Shown: in pieces, positions 13,501-26,600 of the stretch
Position numbering within the stretch: position 1 is the first letter of the stretch
Layout: every line of letters starts with the position of its first letter
NCBI GenBank assembly: GCA_002221725.1
Contig: NJFT01000093.1
Location: 62,001 to 126,000 of the forward strand
Length of the DNA: 64,000 nucleotides
Reading direction: 5' to 3'
Source of the DNA: Scedosporium boydii
Lineage: Eukaryota; Ascomycota; Sordariomycetes; Microascales; Microascaceae
Made by a program: the position numbers and the translations under genes
Notes under the pieces: model-generated
Database searches by the model: none
What the model was told of the DNA's origin: nothing
Seen by the model: only the letters and a program-made list of their open reading frames with translations

Positions 13501-13627
13501 TTTCTTGCAGCTTTTTTTCCTCTCTTGTGTTGGCACTTTTCAGTCTCTGAACTTGTAAGCCAATCTCTCTTCACCGAACGAAAGCCCCTTTCAACAACCC
13601 GACTCCTCGAATCACCTCTCCTTCACA
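10501..13627. other. Gene-free interval upstream of the LITAF gene
   Basis: No recognisable coding sequence. It holds a purine-rich GAA/GAT tract (listed separately), TACTTCGTA-family words at 12066-12074, 12528-12535 (8 of 9 bases) and 12798-12806, and a related TACTCCGTA at 12791-12799. The last 200 bases are pyrimidine-rich and probably form the promoter and leader of the gene starting at 13628. Confidence 0.55.
11051..11166. repeat. Purine-rich GAA/GAT low-complexity tract
   Basis: The plus strand is almost all GATGAA, GAAGAT and GAGGAC hexamers; the minus strand reads as His/Leu-rich low-complexity peptides in several frames. This is a simple-sequence tract in intergenic DNA. No start with a convincing domain accompanies it. 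Confidence 0.75.
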
Positions 13628-14529
13628 ATGGATCCCAAGGGTAAGCAAAAATCTCTATTCCCAACATCTAGAGCTAGGTTTTCTTTTCCATTGCGAAAAC
13701 TCTTGGCAGTCTTCTTGCGCATTGAAGCCGAGGTTTACTGACGATCTTGTCCCTTCCCAATAATAGTTCAATCCCCCGGCGCCGAGTACCAGATGGGTTA
13801 CGTCACCCCCCAGACCACCGGTCAGGTTGTCCCTCCTCAACCAGGCCAGCCCATTCAATACCAGCAGGGCGTTCCCCCTCCGGTCTACCAGCAGCAGCCT
13901 CAGCCCCAGGTTCAACCCCAAGTTCAACCCCAGGCTCAGGCCTACGGCCAGCCCAACGCATATGGTCCTCCTCAGCACCAGGCCACCGGCTTTGGTGCTC
14001 AGTATGGAATCGCTCCTGATTCCTACGGCGTGCCTCTTGTGAGCCTCGCTGCCCAGCCGGCGCCCGTCCAGTGCCCCAACTGCCACCAGCGTGTCATGAC
14101 CGCTGTCAGCTACGAATCCGGTGGTTTCACCCAGTAGGCAGCCCCCTCCTACTCTGTCCGGCTTGTTGGCGCAGACAATAAGCGTCCAACTCGTACTAAC
14201 TCTACTGGTTTCTAGTCTCATGGCCTTGCTTGCCTGCTGCGTTGTCTGCCTCGGTTGTATCCCCTACCTGATCGCCTCGCTCAAGGATGTACACCACAAG
14301 TGCCCCAACGTACGTATCCTTGATATTCGGCTAGGATCCCGCTCTTACTAACTTGTCGTAACAGTGCAACGCTCCTCTCGCCACTTATCATCGCAGTGGT
14401 CGTACTGAAGTCCACTTCCAGGCTGCCCAGGCTGCGGCCGCGACGCAAGCTGCTGCCCAGCAAGCTCCCCAGCAGCCCATCCAGCAGCAGCCCGTCCAGC
14501 CGGCCGCCCAGCATCCCCCTACGCAGTAA
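13628..14529 (+). CDS. LITAF-type zinc-ribbon, membrane-associated protein
   Basis: Four exons: 13628-13640, 13767-14133, 14216-14309 and 14365-14529, giving 212 residues. Introns carry branch points such as TACTGAC and TACTAAC. The N-terminal half (about 5-100) is Pro/Gln-rich. The LITAF domain follows (about 105-170): a first CPNC knuckle, a hydrophobic Cys-rich stretch (LLACCVVCLGCIPYLIA) that dips into the membrane without crossing it in known members, and a second HKCPNC knuckle followed by LATYHRSG. The tail is Ala/Gln-rich. LITAF proteins bind one zinc through the two CxxC knuckles and sit on the cytosolic face of endosomal, lysosomal or plasma membranes. The very short first exon (MDPKG) places the start just before the first intron. 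Confident on family, not on cellular role. Confidence 0.88.
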
Positions 14530-15697
14530 AACACTGGGGAATGCGCCGATGCGGGAAAAATAACGAAGAAAATACACCGATCGCTTATCCTTCTTCTTGA
14601 ACAAGAATACCTAATCACCTGTCTCTGCGACACATCCTTTATTTTGTCATTTCCTTGTTCCGGATTTTTGGATTCACTTCGGCGTTTGGAGTTATCCTAA
14701 CACATACCCCTTACTGTTGGAGAGATTTATATAAGCAATAAAAGAACAGTGTTATTTACCTGATATCTAGTTGTTACGTTCGAAAGTTGTGAATCGTGTA
14801 CATATTCGAAGGGGCAGATGGGCTGGCAATCTGAGCATCTCTCCTATGGTGGGTAAGACCTACCAAATTGTCGCATCTCGTACATCTGCAAGTGTATGGA
14901 GCATGATCTCAAATACTCACCGATGCTGCCATGACATGGTCGCATTCTTTCCTATTTCCCCATAAAGTCCTGTTTCGGATTTGGATTTTGGGCCTGTTCA
15001 TGCGAGCCCGATCTGGTGCCTGGCAGATGTGGCCCTGCAGAATGTGTTGGATTGCAATTGATTGATGTGAACACGAAGGTAATTGGCTCTTCATCCCACC
15101 TTTCGTGCCAGTTGTCAAACGCGTGTCCACGCGTCGGTCACCTGATACCAAGTGCTGCAACTCACGGTCGCCTGGCAATGGATATTCCCTGGCAACCAAA
15201 AATATTACCCGAAAACTCCCCGAGAAACAAACACAGACCACAAGACTCAAGTCTGGTGATTGAAACCACAGTTGAGCCCAACTTGACTTGTAGACCTTTG
15301 CTGTAAGACGCGACAAAGATACCCTTTTCTATTTAGATTGTCGCACCTTTCGAATTGTACTCCTTCTAAATCAATTTCCTTGTCATTCCGGCCTGTGCCT
15401 TTGACTTCCGCATAGGTTAGTTTTGACTTCTTTTTCCCCACCGATCAAGTTGACTTGTTCTTTGATCTGCTCTTTCTCAAATCGGATCCCCCCCGCCTTT
15501 TTGACGTCGTCGTAGTTCCAACTCGACTCTCGACAACATAGCGCCTCCCTCTACTTCGACATAGCTGCTGTGCCATTCCCAGAACCTCCCCCTGCTAATA
15601 CGTTTGCCGGAACTAGTTTTCCCACCGTAGACCCTCAAACGACTGACCAACACGCCCCGAATATCCGTTTTACACCCCCTATCCTCTAGCGACCGCC
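14530..15697. other. Intergenic interval and probable TOG-gene promoter
   Basis: Between two plus-strand genes. The last ~250 bases are C/T-rich, as in promoters and leaders of highly expressed fungal genes, and lead to the ATG at 15698. No RNA gene or further ORF is supported. Confidence 0.5.
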
Positions 15698-18482
15698 ATG
15701 GGTGACCAAGAGGAGGATTACAGTTCCCTGCCCCTCACCGACCGCTGGACACATAAGGTAGGATCTCCTTGCGAACCAACACCGTTCAAACCAAGTTCCT
15801 AATAGTCGTCGTTGTCTCTGTAGATCTGGAAGGTTAGGAAGGGAGCCTACGAAGATGCCGCTAAGCAGTTTGCCGCCACGCCCGACGAAACCGACCCCGT
15901 CTTCCGACCATTCATTCAAGATGCCGCGCTATGGAAAGGTGCGGCTGCAGACTCGAATGTTGCTGCGCAGCAAGAGGGTATCGCGGCGCTATGTGCGTTC
16001 CTCAAGTTTGGCGGACCGGATGCGGCCATACGATCTCGTGGACACACAATAACACCCATCGTCGAGAAGGGCCTTGCGTCGACTCGAGCAGCTACGAAAG
16101 CCTCGGCTATCGAGGCCCTTTTACTATACATCGAGATGGATACCCCCGCACCCGTTATCGAGGATCTGCTTCCCGGCCTGTCCCACAAGCAACCCAAGAT
16201 TATTGCGGCGACGCTTGCTGCTCTCACAACAATATTCCACAACTACGGCTGCAAGACCGTAGATCCGAAACCCGTGCTAAAGACCCTACCGAAGGCTTTC
16301 GGCCATGCTGACAAGAATGTACGAGCCGAGGCGACGAACCTTGCTGTGGAATTTTACCGATGGCTCCGGGAAGCGATGAAGCCCATGTTCTGGGGTGACC
16401 TCAAGCCGACACAACAGAATGACCTCGAAGCGCAATTCGAAAAGATCAAAGCAGAGCCAGCGCCGAAACAGGAGCGTCTCCTTCGCTCTCAAGCCGCCAT
16501 GGAGTCGGCGTCGGGAGCGCAAGGTGGTGGAGGAGGTGATGATGGCGGTTACGATGAGGAGCCGGCCGAGATTGATGCGTTCGATCTTGCCGAGCCTCAA
16601 GACGTTCTCAGCAAGATCGCTCCCGACTTTTACGATGCGCTCGGTTCGTCTAAATGGAAGGATCGAAAGGAAGCGCTGGAAGGCCTTTACGCGGTTCTCA
16701 ACGTTCCCCGTATCAAGGACTCGGACTTTAATGAGTTGAACAGGAGCCTCGCAAAGTGCATGAAGGATGCGAATATTATGGTTGTCACCCATGCGGCGCA
16801 ATCTATTGAGGCTCTCGCCAAGGGCTTGCGCAAGGGATACGGCAAGTATCGGTCAATCGTTATGGGCCCGATTATGGAGCGTTTGAAGGAGAAGAAGCAG
16901 GCTGTCGCGGACGCTCTTGGGGCTGCCCTTGACGCCGTTTTCCTCGCCACCAGTCTCACAGACTGTCTGGAGGACATTGTGGCATGTTTAGTGCACAAGA
17001 ACCCCCAAGTCAAGGAGGGGACCATGAAGTTTCTCATTCGGTGTCTGCGCACCACTCGCGATGTGCCTAGCAAAGCAGAGATTCAAACCATCGTCGACTC
17101 GGCGAAGAAACTGCTCTCGGAGTCTAGTGAGGGTCTTCGGTCTGGAGGTGCTGAGGTTCTTGGTACCGTCATGAAGATTATCGGCGAACGGGCGATGAAC
17201 CCCCACCTTGAGGGACTCGATGACATCAGGAAGAACAAGATCAAGGAGTTCTACGAGACCGCGGAAGTTAAAGCCAAGGAGAAACCGAAGCCCGCTCCTG
17301 CGCCAGCCCGCGCCGCTCCCGGTGGACCCAAGAAGGTCATGGGAGGCGGTCCCCCTGGCCTAAGAAAGGGACCCGCCGGATTGAGGAAGGCAGCTCCAGC
17401 CGCAGCCACCGCTGCACCTCCGGCAGACAGCGCGCCATTGGCCCCCCAGCCCACTGCGCGACCAGCAAGCAAGCTGGGAATGCCCAAGCCATCGGGCCTC
17501 GCCGGAATGAAAGCGCCTCAAAAGCGACTTGGCGGTCTTGCTTCTCCCCGAAGAGTCGCTGCCGCTCCCCCGCCCGTGGAAGAAGAGCAACCGGCGCCGC
17601 CTCCCCAGCCCAGGCTCGGCCCAGCCCGAGGCGGACTTGCTGCCCGGTCACTTGCCAAACCTGCTGCCGCACCTGCGCCCGTGGCGCCCCCATCTCCCGT
17701 TCCTTCAAGCGGCTTGAGTGCGTTAGAGCGTGCTGAGCTGGAGGAGCTCCGCGCGGCGAATGAGAGGCTGACGCGTCTCTCGGAAGAGCTGAGGCACGAG
17801 CGAAGCAAGCTCCTATCAGAAGTACAAGAGCTTAAGAACCAGAACGCCAGCCTGATTGAGGACCACACGAGAGACGTCCTGAGCATCAAGGCGAAGGAAA
17901 CCCAATTAGTGCGAGCGCGCAGTGATGCCGAGGCTACGGAGCAGACGAACGAGCGGCTACGACGCGAATTGGAGCGCCTTAAGCGAGCGCTCGACCGCGC
18001 CGAGGGACACGGTCCCGGTTTCGCCAGCCCCGGTCTGTCTTCGCCCACGCATGATGAGGCGGGTATCTACAGGGATGGCGGCTACGGCTCTGCTGGCACT
18101 AGGAACCAGCGCATGAGCTTCAACAGCACTATGTCCGAAGAGAAAGAGAATGGCGATCACCCTTACCCATCGGCGAAGGCGAATCTCGAGCTTCGGTATG
18201 GTGGTGCGTCTGGACGCGGGAGTCCCGCGCGTGGATACCGGAGCAACTTGGCGGGAGGCGAGGGAAGTTATATTTCGCGGCCTCAGAGTACGACGCCTCA
18301 TGATTCGAGGGGCGATGGCGTTGAGAGTTGGAAGAGGGCGGCTGAAGTGACTAGTCAATTGAAGGCTAGGATTGAGCAGATGAAGGTACGTTTTGCCTCG
18401 CGCTAGGGAATGCGACCAAAAGGTCCTCGACACTAACGAGTCTCTTTTATTATAGGCGAAGCAAGCTTTTATGAGGCCATGA
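15698..18482 (+). CDS. stu2: XMAP215/Dis1/Stu2-family TOG microtubule polymerase
   Basis: Three exons: 15698-15757, 15824-18385 and 18456-18482, giving 882 residues, close to other filamentous-fungal members. The last exon adds only nine codons, ending in MRP. Two TOG/HEAT arrays are visible: residues about 1-240, starting with the family pattern PLTDRWTHKIWKVRKGAYEDA, and about 280-530, starting SSKWKDRKEALEGLYAVL. A long basic Ala/Pro/Lys-rich linker follows (about 530-650), which in relatives binds the microtubule lattice, then a Glu/Arg-rich coiled coil (about 655-750) for dimerisation and a short C-terminal region with another helix. The family captures tubulin with its TOG domains and speeds plus-end growth at spindle poles, kinetochores and cytoplasmic microtubule tips. 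Two TOGs plus a coiled coil is the usual fungal layout. The symbol is by homology to yeast Stu2 (AlpA in Aspergillus, Alp14/Dis1 in fission yeast). Confidence 0.93.
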
Positions 18483-20672
18483 ACGAGTAAACGAGGATGA
18501 ATGAATTGATATACCATGCTATTCCCATTTTTTTTCACTTCTGCCTTTCTTTCTTTTTCCCACCCTTTTCTCTCCATTCTCTCCCACCCACCTCACTTCG
18601 GTTTTAAAGGGTTTAGCATGGCATCTTTTTTTCCACACACATGGTAGGGAAAAGGAAAGGGAGGTGCTTGGGAGTCTTCATGAAGATATATGAAGTACAG
18701 CCCAAGTTTTGATGTTCATTTTTACCACCTTTTTTTTTTTACCTAGAGACGGGTGCCTGATGGCTTCTTGTTGATTTTTCTCCTCCTCCTTTGGTTTTGG
18801 GGAACTTGGGGGAGTATGGATGCATATCGGCACTGATTTTCCCGGTCATTCTTCTTTTTACAATGCCGTTGAATCGATGGGGGGAAAACGTATCTGGGTT
18901 GTTTGTTTTCTGAGTTGCGAGCATTGGGATTATTTGGGCTTTTTTTTTAGTGGTTTCTTCTTCAATGGTTAATAATACGGGAATAGAGTGTCATGATACT
19001 TCGATCTGTTATGGATATTACTGTTCTGTTGTCGTTTTGATGTCTATGTGATATCAGCACTCGGAGAATGGATGCTTCCGGAGGGAGCACAGCGCCTGCA
19101 ATGCAGTTCTTGATCGTCGCGAGCGCGGTCCCCACAACTTGTGCTTGTAGAGAATATTCCTATCAACGATGTCGGGATGTTGGATTCGGAGGAGATTGAG
19201 GGATTATGTCCGGTGGGGGAGAGGGTTTATGCTCTATTCCGTTGAGGACGACTGTCTTGGATTCCACCTCCCACCTCTGGAATCACCCACTCCTGGTCTC
19301 CAGCGAACCTGTATATGGAACTCTCCTCTCGGCTAGTAGTTCCCTAGGCATCCAACTTGCTAGAGGGAAGCCTGGAACCCCGGAGCTGGGGAAGCCGTCC
19401 ACCGAGAATGTCTACGTCTGCGTGATGCAACAGAGGTGTAGTCATAGAGCAACTATGACGCGGTTGATACCAAGGCTGCCGAGGAACAATCTCGATGACG
19501 ACGACGACGAGAGCAAGAATCTTGGATACTTTGAGAAGAAGTACATCTCAACGTTGAGCGAGTCTGTCTTTGAGTTTGTGCTAACTTTAGGGGTTCAAGG
19601 CTGGGATTCTTCCATGCCAAACAGGGACGCCTTGGTCTGGTCGAATCTGAGGATAGCCACGGAATATAGTGAAACGCCATCCTCTTAATCTACATTCTCA
19701 TACTCGCCAATCTGTCCTCCACTCTTCCTGGATCTGGAAATCAACTACTTCGTACTTCGTAATTAATTTGCCGCCTGGATCGCCGTGACGTAATGTTGAT
19801 TTTGGTCAACCCCAGCTCCAGGTTGGGCCGCTTCCAGCTGGCAAACAACTGATACCAGATGTCAAAGGAGGGTACCCCCGGGTTTGTTATGGAAATGTGG
19901 GACCCATTGTCGGGTCTCGGCCAATTGAAATCCGTTGGATGTGGATAGAGCCACCCCATGCTCTGATCGACTGAGCTCCCTCACGCATCCGCGGTTCCTT
20001 TTCAAGGTCCAAGATTTGAGCAGGGCAAGAGCAACTGACGACAATCAAATGCCGACTTCCCCAAGTCCCTCATGCCCAACGAAAGCGAGCGTGATTGCCC
20101 ATTGTTACCCAGATTCCTAGGCAAATGGGATATGACATCCAGCGACGACTGAATGAATTCGTTTTTTTCCCTCTTTCATTTCCCTAGATGCTAGGAGTTT
20201 GTTTGCCTAACGCATCCGTACTTCGTATGGTATCCATTCCTGCCTTGCTCTCGTTGGAACAATTGCCCGAGCCGAGCTCCCTTTGTGCTAATGCTGCTCG
20301 TCCACTTAGGCCCCGAGCTCGTCTTTTACGACTTTGGACGCCTTCGAATCTGCTGCTACCCGTCATTCTCGACATAGATACCCGATAGAAAAGTCTTTTT
20401 ATTCCATCCGCAGGCTCCATTCCTCCTCCTGCACGAGATCAATCCGCGACTGGGCACCCCGCACTTCACAAATGTCCCCACGGCTTCTCCGCTGAAGCTC
20501 CTGATCCTCGAAAGGACCATCCGAACTCGCGAACCGGATGAGCCGTTCTGATACCGTTGCCTACGAATAATTAAGCGATTGCAATACGCGTCTGGCCGAT
20601 TGTCCCCGTCCCTAGCGAGCCGATTCTAGACCATATTCCCCTCGCCCGGGTTACGGCGACCACTCCGCGGCC
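18483..20672. other. Intergenic interval between the TOG gene and VPS13
   Basis: T-rich tracts after the TOG stop probably include its 3' UTR. A head-to-tail pair of TACTTCGTA words lies at 19746-19761 and a single copy at 20219-20227. The longest ORF (19206-19688) has no recognisable domain and I do not call it. Confidence 0.5.
19746..19761. repeat. Overlapping double copy of the dispersed word TACTTCGTA
   Basis: Two copies overlap by two bases (19746-19754 and 19753-19761). The same word, in either orientation, is scattered through the intergenic DNA of the window (see Findings). Function unknown. Confidence 0.7.
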
Positions 20673-23600
20673 ATGTTGGAGGGACTCGTTGCCGGCCTGC
20701 TCAACCGCTTCTTGGGCATGTATGTCAAGAACTTTGACCCTACGCAGCTCAAGGTCGGCATCTGGTCTGGTGACGTTAAGCTCCGCAACCTACAGCTCCG
20801 AAAAGAGGCTCTCGACCAACTTCGGCTTCCCGTCAACGTTGTCGAGGGCCATCTTGGAGAGCTGACCCTTGTGATACCCTGGTCAAACCTACGCGGCGCC
20901 CCCGTTAGAGTGTTTGTCGAAGATGTCTTCTTGCTGGCCTCGCCCAAGGAAGAGGCCGAATATGACGAGGAGGAGGAGGAGCGAAGGAGGCAACGCATCA
21001 AGATGGAGAAACTGGAATCCGCCGAGCTCCTGAAAGAGCGATCACGCGAGGGCTTAAGCGCCGAGGAAGAGAAGAAGAACCAGAGCTTCACACAGAGCTT
21101 GATTACAAAGATCGTCGACAACGTACAAGTCACCGTCAAGAACATCCACGTCCGCTACGAGGATTCCATCTCCGCGCCCGGCCATCCCTTCGCGCTTGGC
21201 GTTACCCTGGGCGAATTCAGTGCCATCAGCACCGACGGTAAATGGCAGCCTGCATTCCTTCACGGCGAGGACGACATCACCCACAAGCTCGCGACGCTCG
21301 ATGGCCTTGCCGTCTACTGGGATACCGATGCCGAGCTACTAGGGTCAGGTCGAGAGGCGACCACCCCACAGGAAGAACTCCCACATGAGGAGATGGTGGC
21401 AAGATTAAAGGGTATGATTCAATCGACGGGCGAGAAGGAGGAGGATGATGGCGATTACGACGATGTCAGCAGTACGAGTAGTACCGACCCGGCCGCGAAC
21501 CATCAATACATCCTCCGTCCTGTCAATGGACAGGCCAAAATCGAGCTCGACAAGTCGGGGGATTTGCACAAACCCAAGTACAAGGCCGCCTTGCTGTTTG
21601 AGGAGATTGGTCTCGTACTAGACGATGACCAGTACCGCGACGGCCTGATGATGGTTGACCTGTTCCATTACTTTCTTCGACATCAGGAATACAAGAAGTA
21701 TCGGCCGAAAGATGTCACCCCCAAGGAAGATCCAAAGGCGTGGTTCCTCTTTGCCGGCAACGCCGTTCTTAGGAAGATTCACGAGCGGAACCGGAAATGG
21801 ACTTGGGATTACATCCGCGAACGACGGGATGATCGTTTACGCTACATAGAACTCTTCAAAAAGAAGAAACAAAATCAACTATTAACACCCATTGAGACGG
21901 ACGATCTTAACAGCCTGGAGTGGAAGCTGAATTACGAGGACCTGCGTTTCTGGAGATCTCTAGCGAGGAACCAGCTGAGGAGAGAGAACGCTGCCGCTTT
22001 GAAAGCTCCCCAACAGCAACCGCAAGAACAACAGGGATGGCTTGCTTGGGTATGGGGCTCGAAACCGACTGCCGAGCAGGTGGACGAGACGGAAAACACA
22101 ACCATAACGGAAGAGCAGAGGAAGGAGCTTTACGAGGCTATTGAGTGGGACGAGAAGACGGCCCTTGCTGCCGACATCGATGTGCCCCGCGACTCGATCA
22201 AGCTCCAGCTCGAAACGTCTCTGAGTACCGGCAGCTTTACGCTGAAAAAGGGAACCCATGGCAAGGCTATTGACCTTATCAGCCTGCACTTCGACGTTTT
22301 CAAGTCCAGGGTTTTGCAACGACCCGATTCGTTCCTTGCGGATATGAGCCTCGGAGGCCTGCGCGTTAACGATGGGACCACACCTAACACCAAATTCCCC
22401 GAGATTGTTCGTGTCAAGGATGCACCGAGCCGGAACAAGAAGCGCCTCTCCCTCGTGGAGTTGGAGCAGAACCAGCAGGAACCCTTCTTTTTCTTTGAGA
22501 TCGAGCAGAACCCCCTTGAGCGCGCTGGCGATTTTGCCTTGGTCGGTAAGCTTAAGCCGCTTGAGATCGTGTGGAATCCCAACGTGGTTGTCGGTATCGT
22601 CGACTTTTTCCGGCCACCGGAGCGCCACATGGAGTCTATTGTCGCATTGATGGAAACTGCCGGTGCCACCGTGGAGGGTCTCCGGGAGCAGACTAGGGTC
22701 GGCCTCGAGTTCGCATTGGAGGAACACAAGACTGTCAACGCTCAGCTTGATCTTCAAGCGCCTCTCATTATTGTCCCCGTTAGCGTCACGGCATTGAACT
22801 CGACCTGCCTCATTCTGGATGCTGGTCATATTAGCGTGACGAGCGAACTGGTGGATGAGGGAACCATGAAACAAATCCAAGAGAAACAGCGTCAGTCATA
22901 TACGGACGAAGATTTTAAGAGGCTCGAGTCTGCTATGTATGACAAATTCCATGTGCAGCTCACCTCTACTCAGCTCCTTATCGGACCATCGATCGAGGAG
23001 ACGAAGATGCAGTTGGAAAGCGACGATGACAAGAAGATGTTGCACGTCGTGGAAAGGATCAACGTTGGCTTTACTGTGGCGATCTCCATCATCCCTAAAG
23101 CTCCAAATTTGACAAAAGTCAAAGTATCGGGTCATCTTCCCGTGCTCCACGTCGCCGTCTCCGACGCCAAGTACAAGACCTTGATGAGAATTATTGACGT
23201 TGCGATCCCGAAGTTCGGTAATGAGGATGATAAACGGCCGCCAACTCTTCGATCCCAACCATCCAGATCTTCTTTCAGTTTCGGTAGCCCCCCCTCCAAT
23301 CGGACGAGAAGGCGGAGCAGTAGACGACTGTCTACCGCCTTCCCTTTCACGATGACACAACCCTCATTTATTACGGACGAGGACATTACCCAGGATGAGG
23401 ACAAGTTTGTGGATGCTCTGTCAGGCATGGATCGCCTGAAGCTTGGCATGAAACAGCGCATTTTCCAGCTCAAGTTCACCGTCGACACACTCAGGGGCTC
23501 CCTTTACCGGAGCGATCCCGCGCGGAAGAAGCCGGATCAGCTGCTCGTCGAGCTGGTAGCCGAGTCATTCGGCTTCGAGTTCTACAATCGTCAGTATGAC

Positions 23601-26600
23601 ATGGTCGCCGAGGTTTCCCTGGGATCCGTGACTGTCGATGACTTTGTCGAGAATCCTCCAGCAGAGTTCAAGTCCATCGTGTCTTCCGGAGACTCTGAGG
23701 ACCGGGAACAGAACCGGAGCCTGGTGCATGTTAAATATGTCAAAGTGAACAGCCAATCGCCAGAATTCATGTCGGTCTACGAAGGCATCGAAACTAACGT
23801 CGATGCAAAAATCTCCACGATTAACCTGGTTGTCACACGCAAGACCCTCCTTACGCTTCTCGACTTTATTCTCATCACTTTCACGAACAACAATAACAAC
23901 CAGAATCGATTACCAGCACCTAGGTCCGACTTCGGCGATTTCGATGAAGGTCTAGATGCCGTTGCCATCCAGGAGCCACAAAACGAAAACGGCTCGATCC
24001 GCGTCAAGGCTGATCTGAAGAGTATCCGGCTCATTTTGAACAATGATGGCATTCGGCTTGCGACACTCTCACTGAACCATGCCGAGGTTCGAATCCACTT
24101 GCATGACCAGACGATGAGAGTGTCCTCAAGGCTGGGAAATCTTACTCTCGTTGATGATGTTGATGCCGGCGTCTCGGAAGATTCGAGCCTACGCCAACTC
24201 ATGACCATCCAGGGGAATGAGCTTGCCGACTTCCGCTACGACACTTTTGACGCGAGCAAGAAAGAGACGTATCCTGGCTACGACTCTTCGATCTTCCTGA
24301 GAGCCGGATCTGTCAAGATCAACTTCGTCGAGGAGCCATTCCGCAAAATCGTGAACTTCCTAGTCAAGTTTGGAAAGATGCAGGCCCTCTACAACGCCGC
24401 GAGACAGGCAGCTGCTGAGCAGGCGTCCCAGCTCCAGCAGAGTAACTCTCGAATTAAGTTTGACGTTGTCATTCGAACGCCCATCGTGGTGTTCCCTGGC
24501 GCTATTTCTACCAGCAGCAGCCAACGAGATCTAGTAACAGCCTATCTCGGTGAGATCTATGCCCAAAATAAGTTTGCACCACTGGACGACTCCGTGGACT
24601 CGGAGATGGCCATGAAGATATCGGCCGGAATTCGTAATACCCGCCTTACTTCCGACTTCCATTATTCCCGGGGTATTTCTGAGGAGCTTGAGATGATTGA
24701 CCACGTTGATCTCGGATTCGATATCACATATGCCGAGCACAAGCCCGGGGTTCAACGGCCGGATATCGAGGTGGCTGGCAAGATTTCCGATGTCAAGCTG
24801 CGCATTACTCCATATCAATTGAAGGCCCTTCTGGAGATTTCCAAGTCTGTGCCTGCAGCGTTTGCTGGAGATAACGAGCTGGAGGCGGAACAGGCAGAGA
24901 ATGGCGCTGATGGAGGCACGCTTCAGACGGTCAAGGGTGCGACTTCGCCCGCCTTGGCCGATAGTGAGGAGTTGATCGTGGACCAGAACCCAGAGTTAAG
25001 CTTGCATCATGAGGCATGGGCGAAGCTTGATCTCTACTTCAACATTCCCACCGTCGGTCTTGAGTTGATCACCGCCCATGAAGACCAACCGGTTGGCAGC
25101 CAAGACGAGGCTAGCCTGTCGCAGTTCTCGCTTGATGACAGCCAAGTGAAGCTGCGCATGCTTTCGGATGGCTCGATTGAATCGGAGCTTCTAGTTCGTT
25201 CGTTTACCATTTACGACAGCCGACCTCGTGACAACAACAAGTATCGCCGCATCATGACATCTTCGAACAAGGATGTCCAACAGTTGATGGCGAGTGTTAC
25301 CCTGTCTGGCGGCGCAGAGAGGCATATGATTGCCATTGTTACCGTTGATAGCCCGCGAGTCATTTTCGCGTTGGATTATCTCTTCGCTCTCCAAAACTTC
25401 GCCATGACAGCCCTGAAGAACGACGATGAGCCGATGGTGATTGAGGAAGAAATGTCAGAAATCCCGGAAGAATCAGACGCAGAGTCTGTAGCGCTCTCGA
25501 CTCGCCGACTACCTTTATCGCCTTTGTCTCCCGAGTCGAGCTCGCATTTTAGTACTCGAACGGGGACCCCACAAACCCAGAACCAACCCTCAGCCATGAC
25601 GATGTCTTTCCGCGTCAACGTTGTTGATGCCCAAGTTATTCTCATCGCCAATCCTCTCAGCACGAGCTCTGAGGCAATTGTCCTCGGGACTAAGCAGGTC
25701 TTGTTGTCTCAGCAACATGCCTTGACCTTCCAGGTGTCGGAAGTGGGCATGTTCCTCTGCCGGATGGACCGCTTCGAGGATAGCAGACTCCGAATTATCG
25801 ACGATTTCTCTATCCAATTGTCTATGGACAACTCGAGTCCGACGGTGGCGAGCCTCTCCATTAACATTGAGCCGCTTATTCTGCGTCTGTCCCTTCGAGA
25901 TATCTTGATGGCGCTGCAAATTATCACCAAGGCTTCTGAGTTGTCCGACTCGATGGATAAGGACTCAAAGCCAACGGGTTCTGAGGAGAAGGCTCGACAA
26001 CATCGACAGGCCGAGGTTAGACGACGCACACCTAGCGGACATGCCACATCAACAGTCGCCGGAACGGTCAGGCCAGCAACTCTCGCGACGACGGCGACCC
26101 ATGGCAGCGGTTCCAGAAAGTCAGTTGATAAGACACCGATTAGGCGCGAGGATCTTACTGCAACCGTGGAGGGCATTCGCATCATCTTGATTGGAGATGT
26201 GCACGAACTCCCGATCCTAGATGTTGGCATCAATTCTTTCTCTGCGACTGGAGCCGACTGGTCCTCAAGACTCAGAGCCGAGACGGCAATTAACATGTAC
26301 GCGAACGTCTTCAACTTCTCCAAGTCTGCCTGGGAACCTTTGATCGAGCCTTGGCATGTCCAATTCGGCGTATATCGAAGCCCATCCGAAGGCCTGTCGA
26401 TTGATGTCGTCTCGAGGAAGACCCTGGACCTGACCGTAACCGCACCAACTATCGCTCTCGCATCCAAGTCGATGGCCTTCCTTTCTCAAGAACAAGACGT
26501 CTTGGGCAAACCTAGGGGAGTCGAGACCCCCTACCGCATTCGAAACTATACCGGCTTCGACGTCACCGTGGATGCATTGAAGCGAGCCGACGAGGAGCAA

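Noticed and set aside
19206..19688. Plus-strand ORF of 160 codons
   Set aside because: No recognisable domain or splice context.
24085..24105. GGTTCGAATCC, a tRNA B-box-like sequence
   Set aside because: It is inside the VPS13 coding frame, with no A box or cloverleaf around it. No tRNA or rRNA gene was found in the window.
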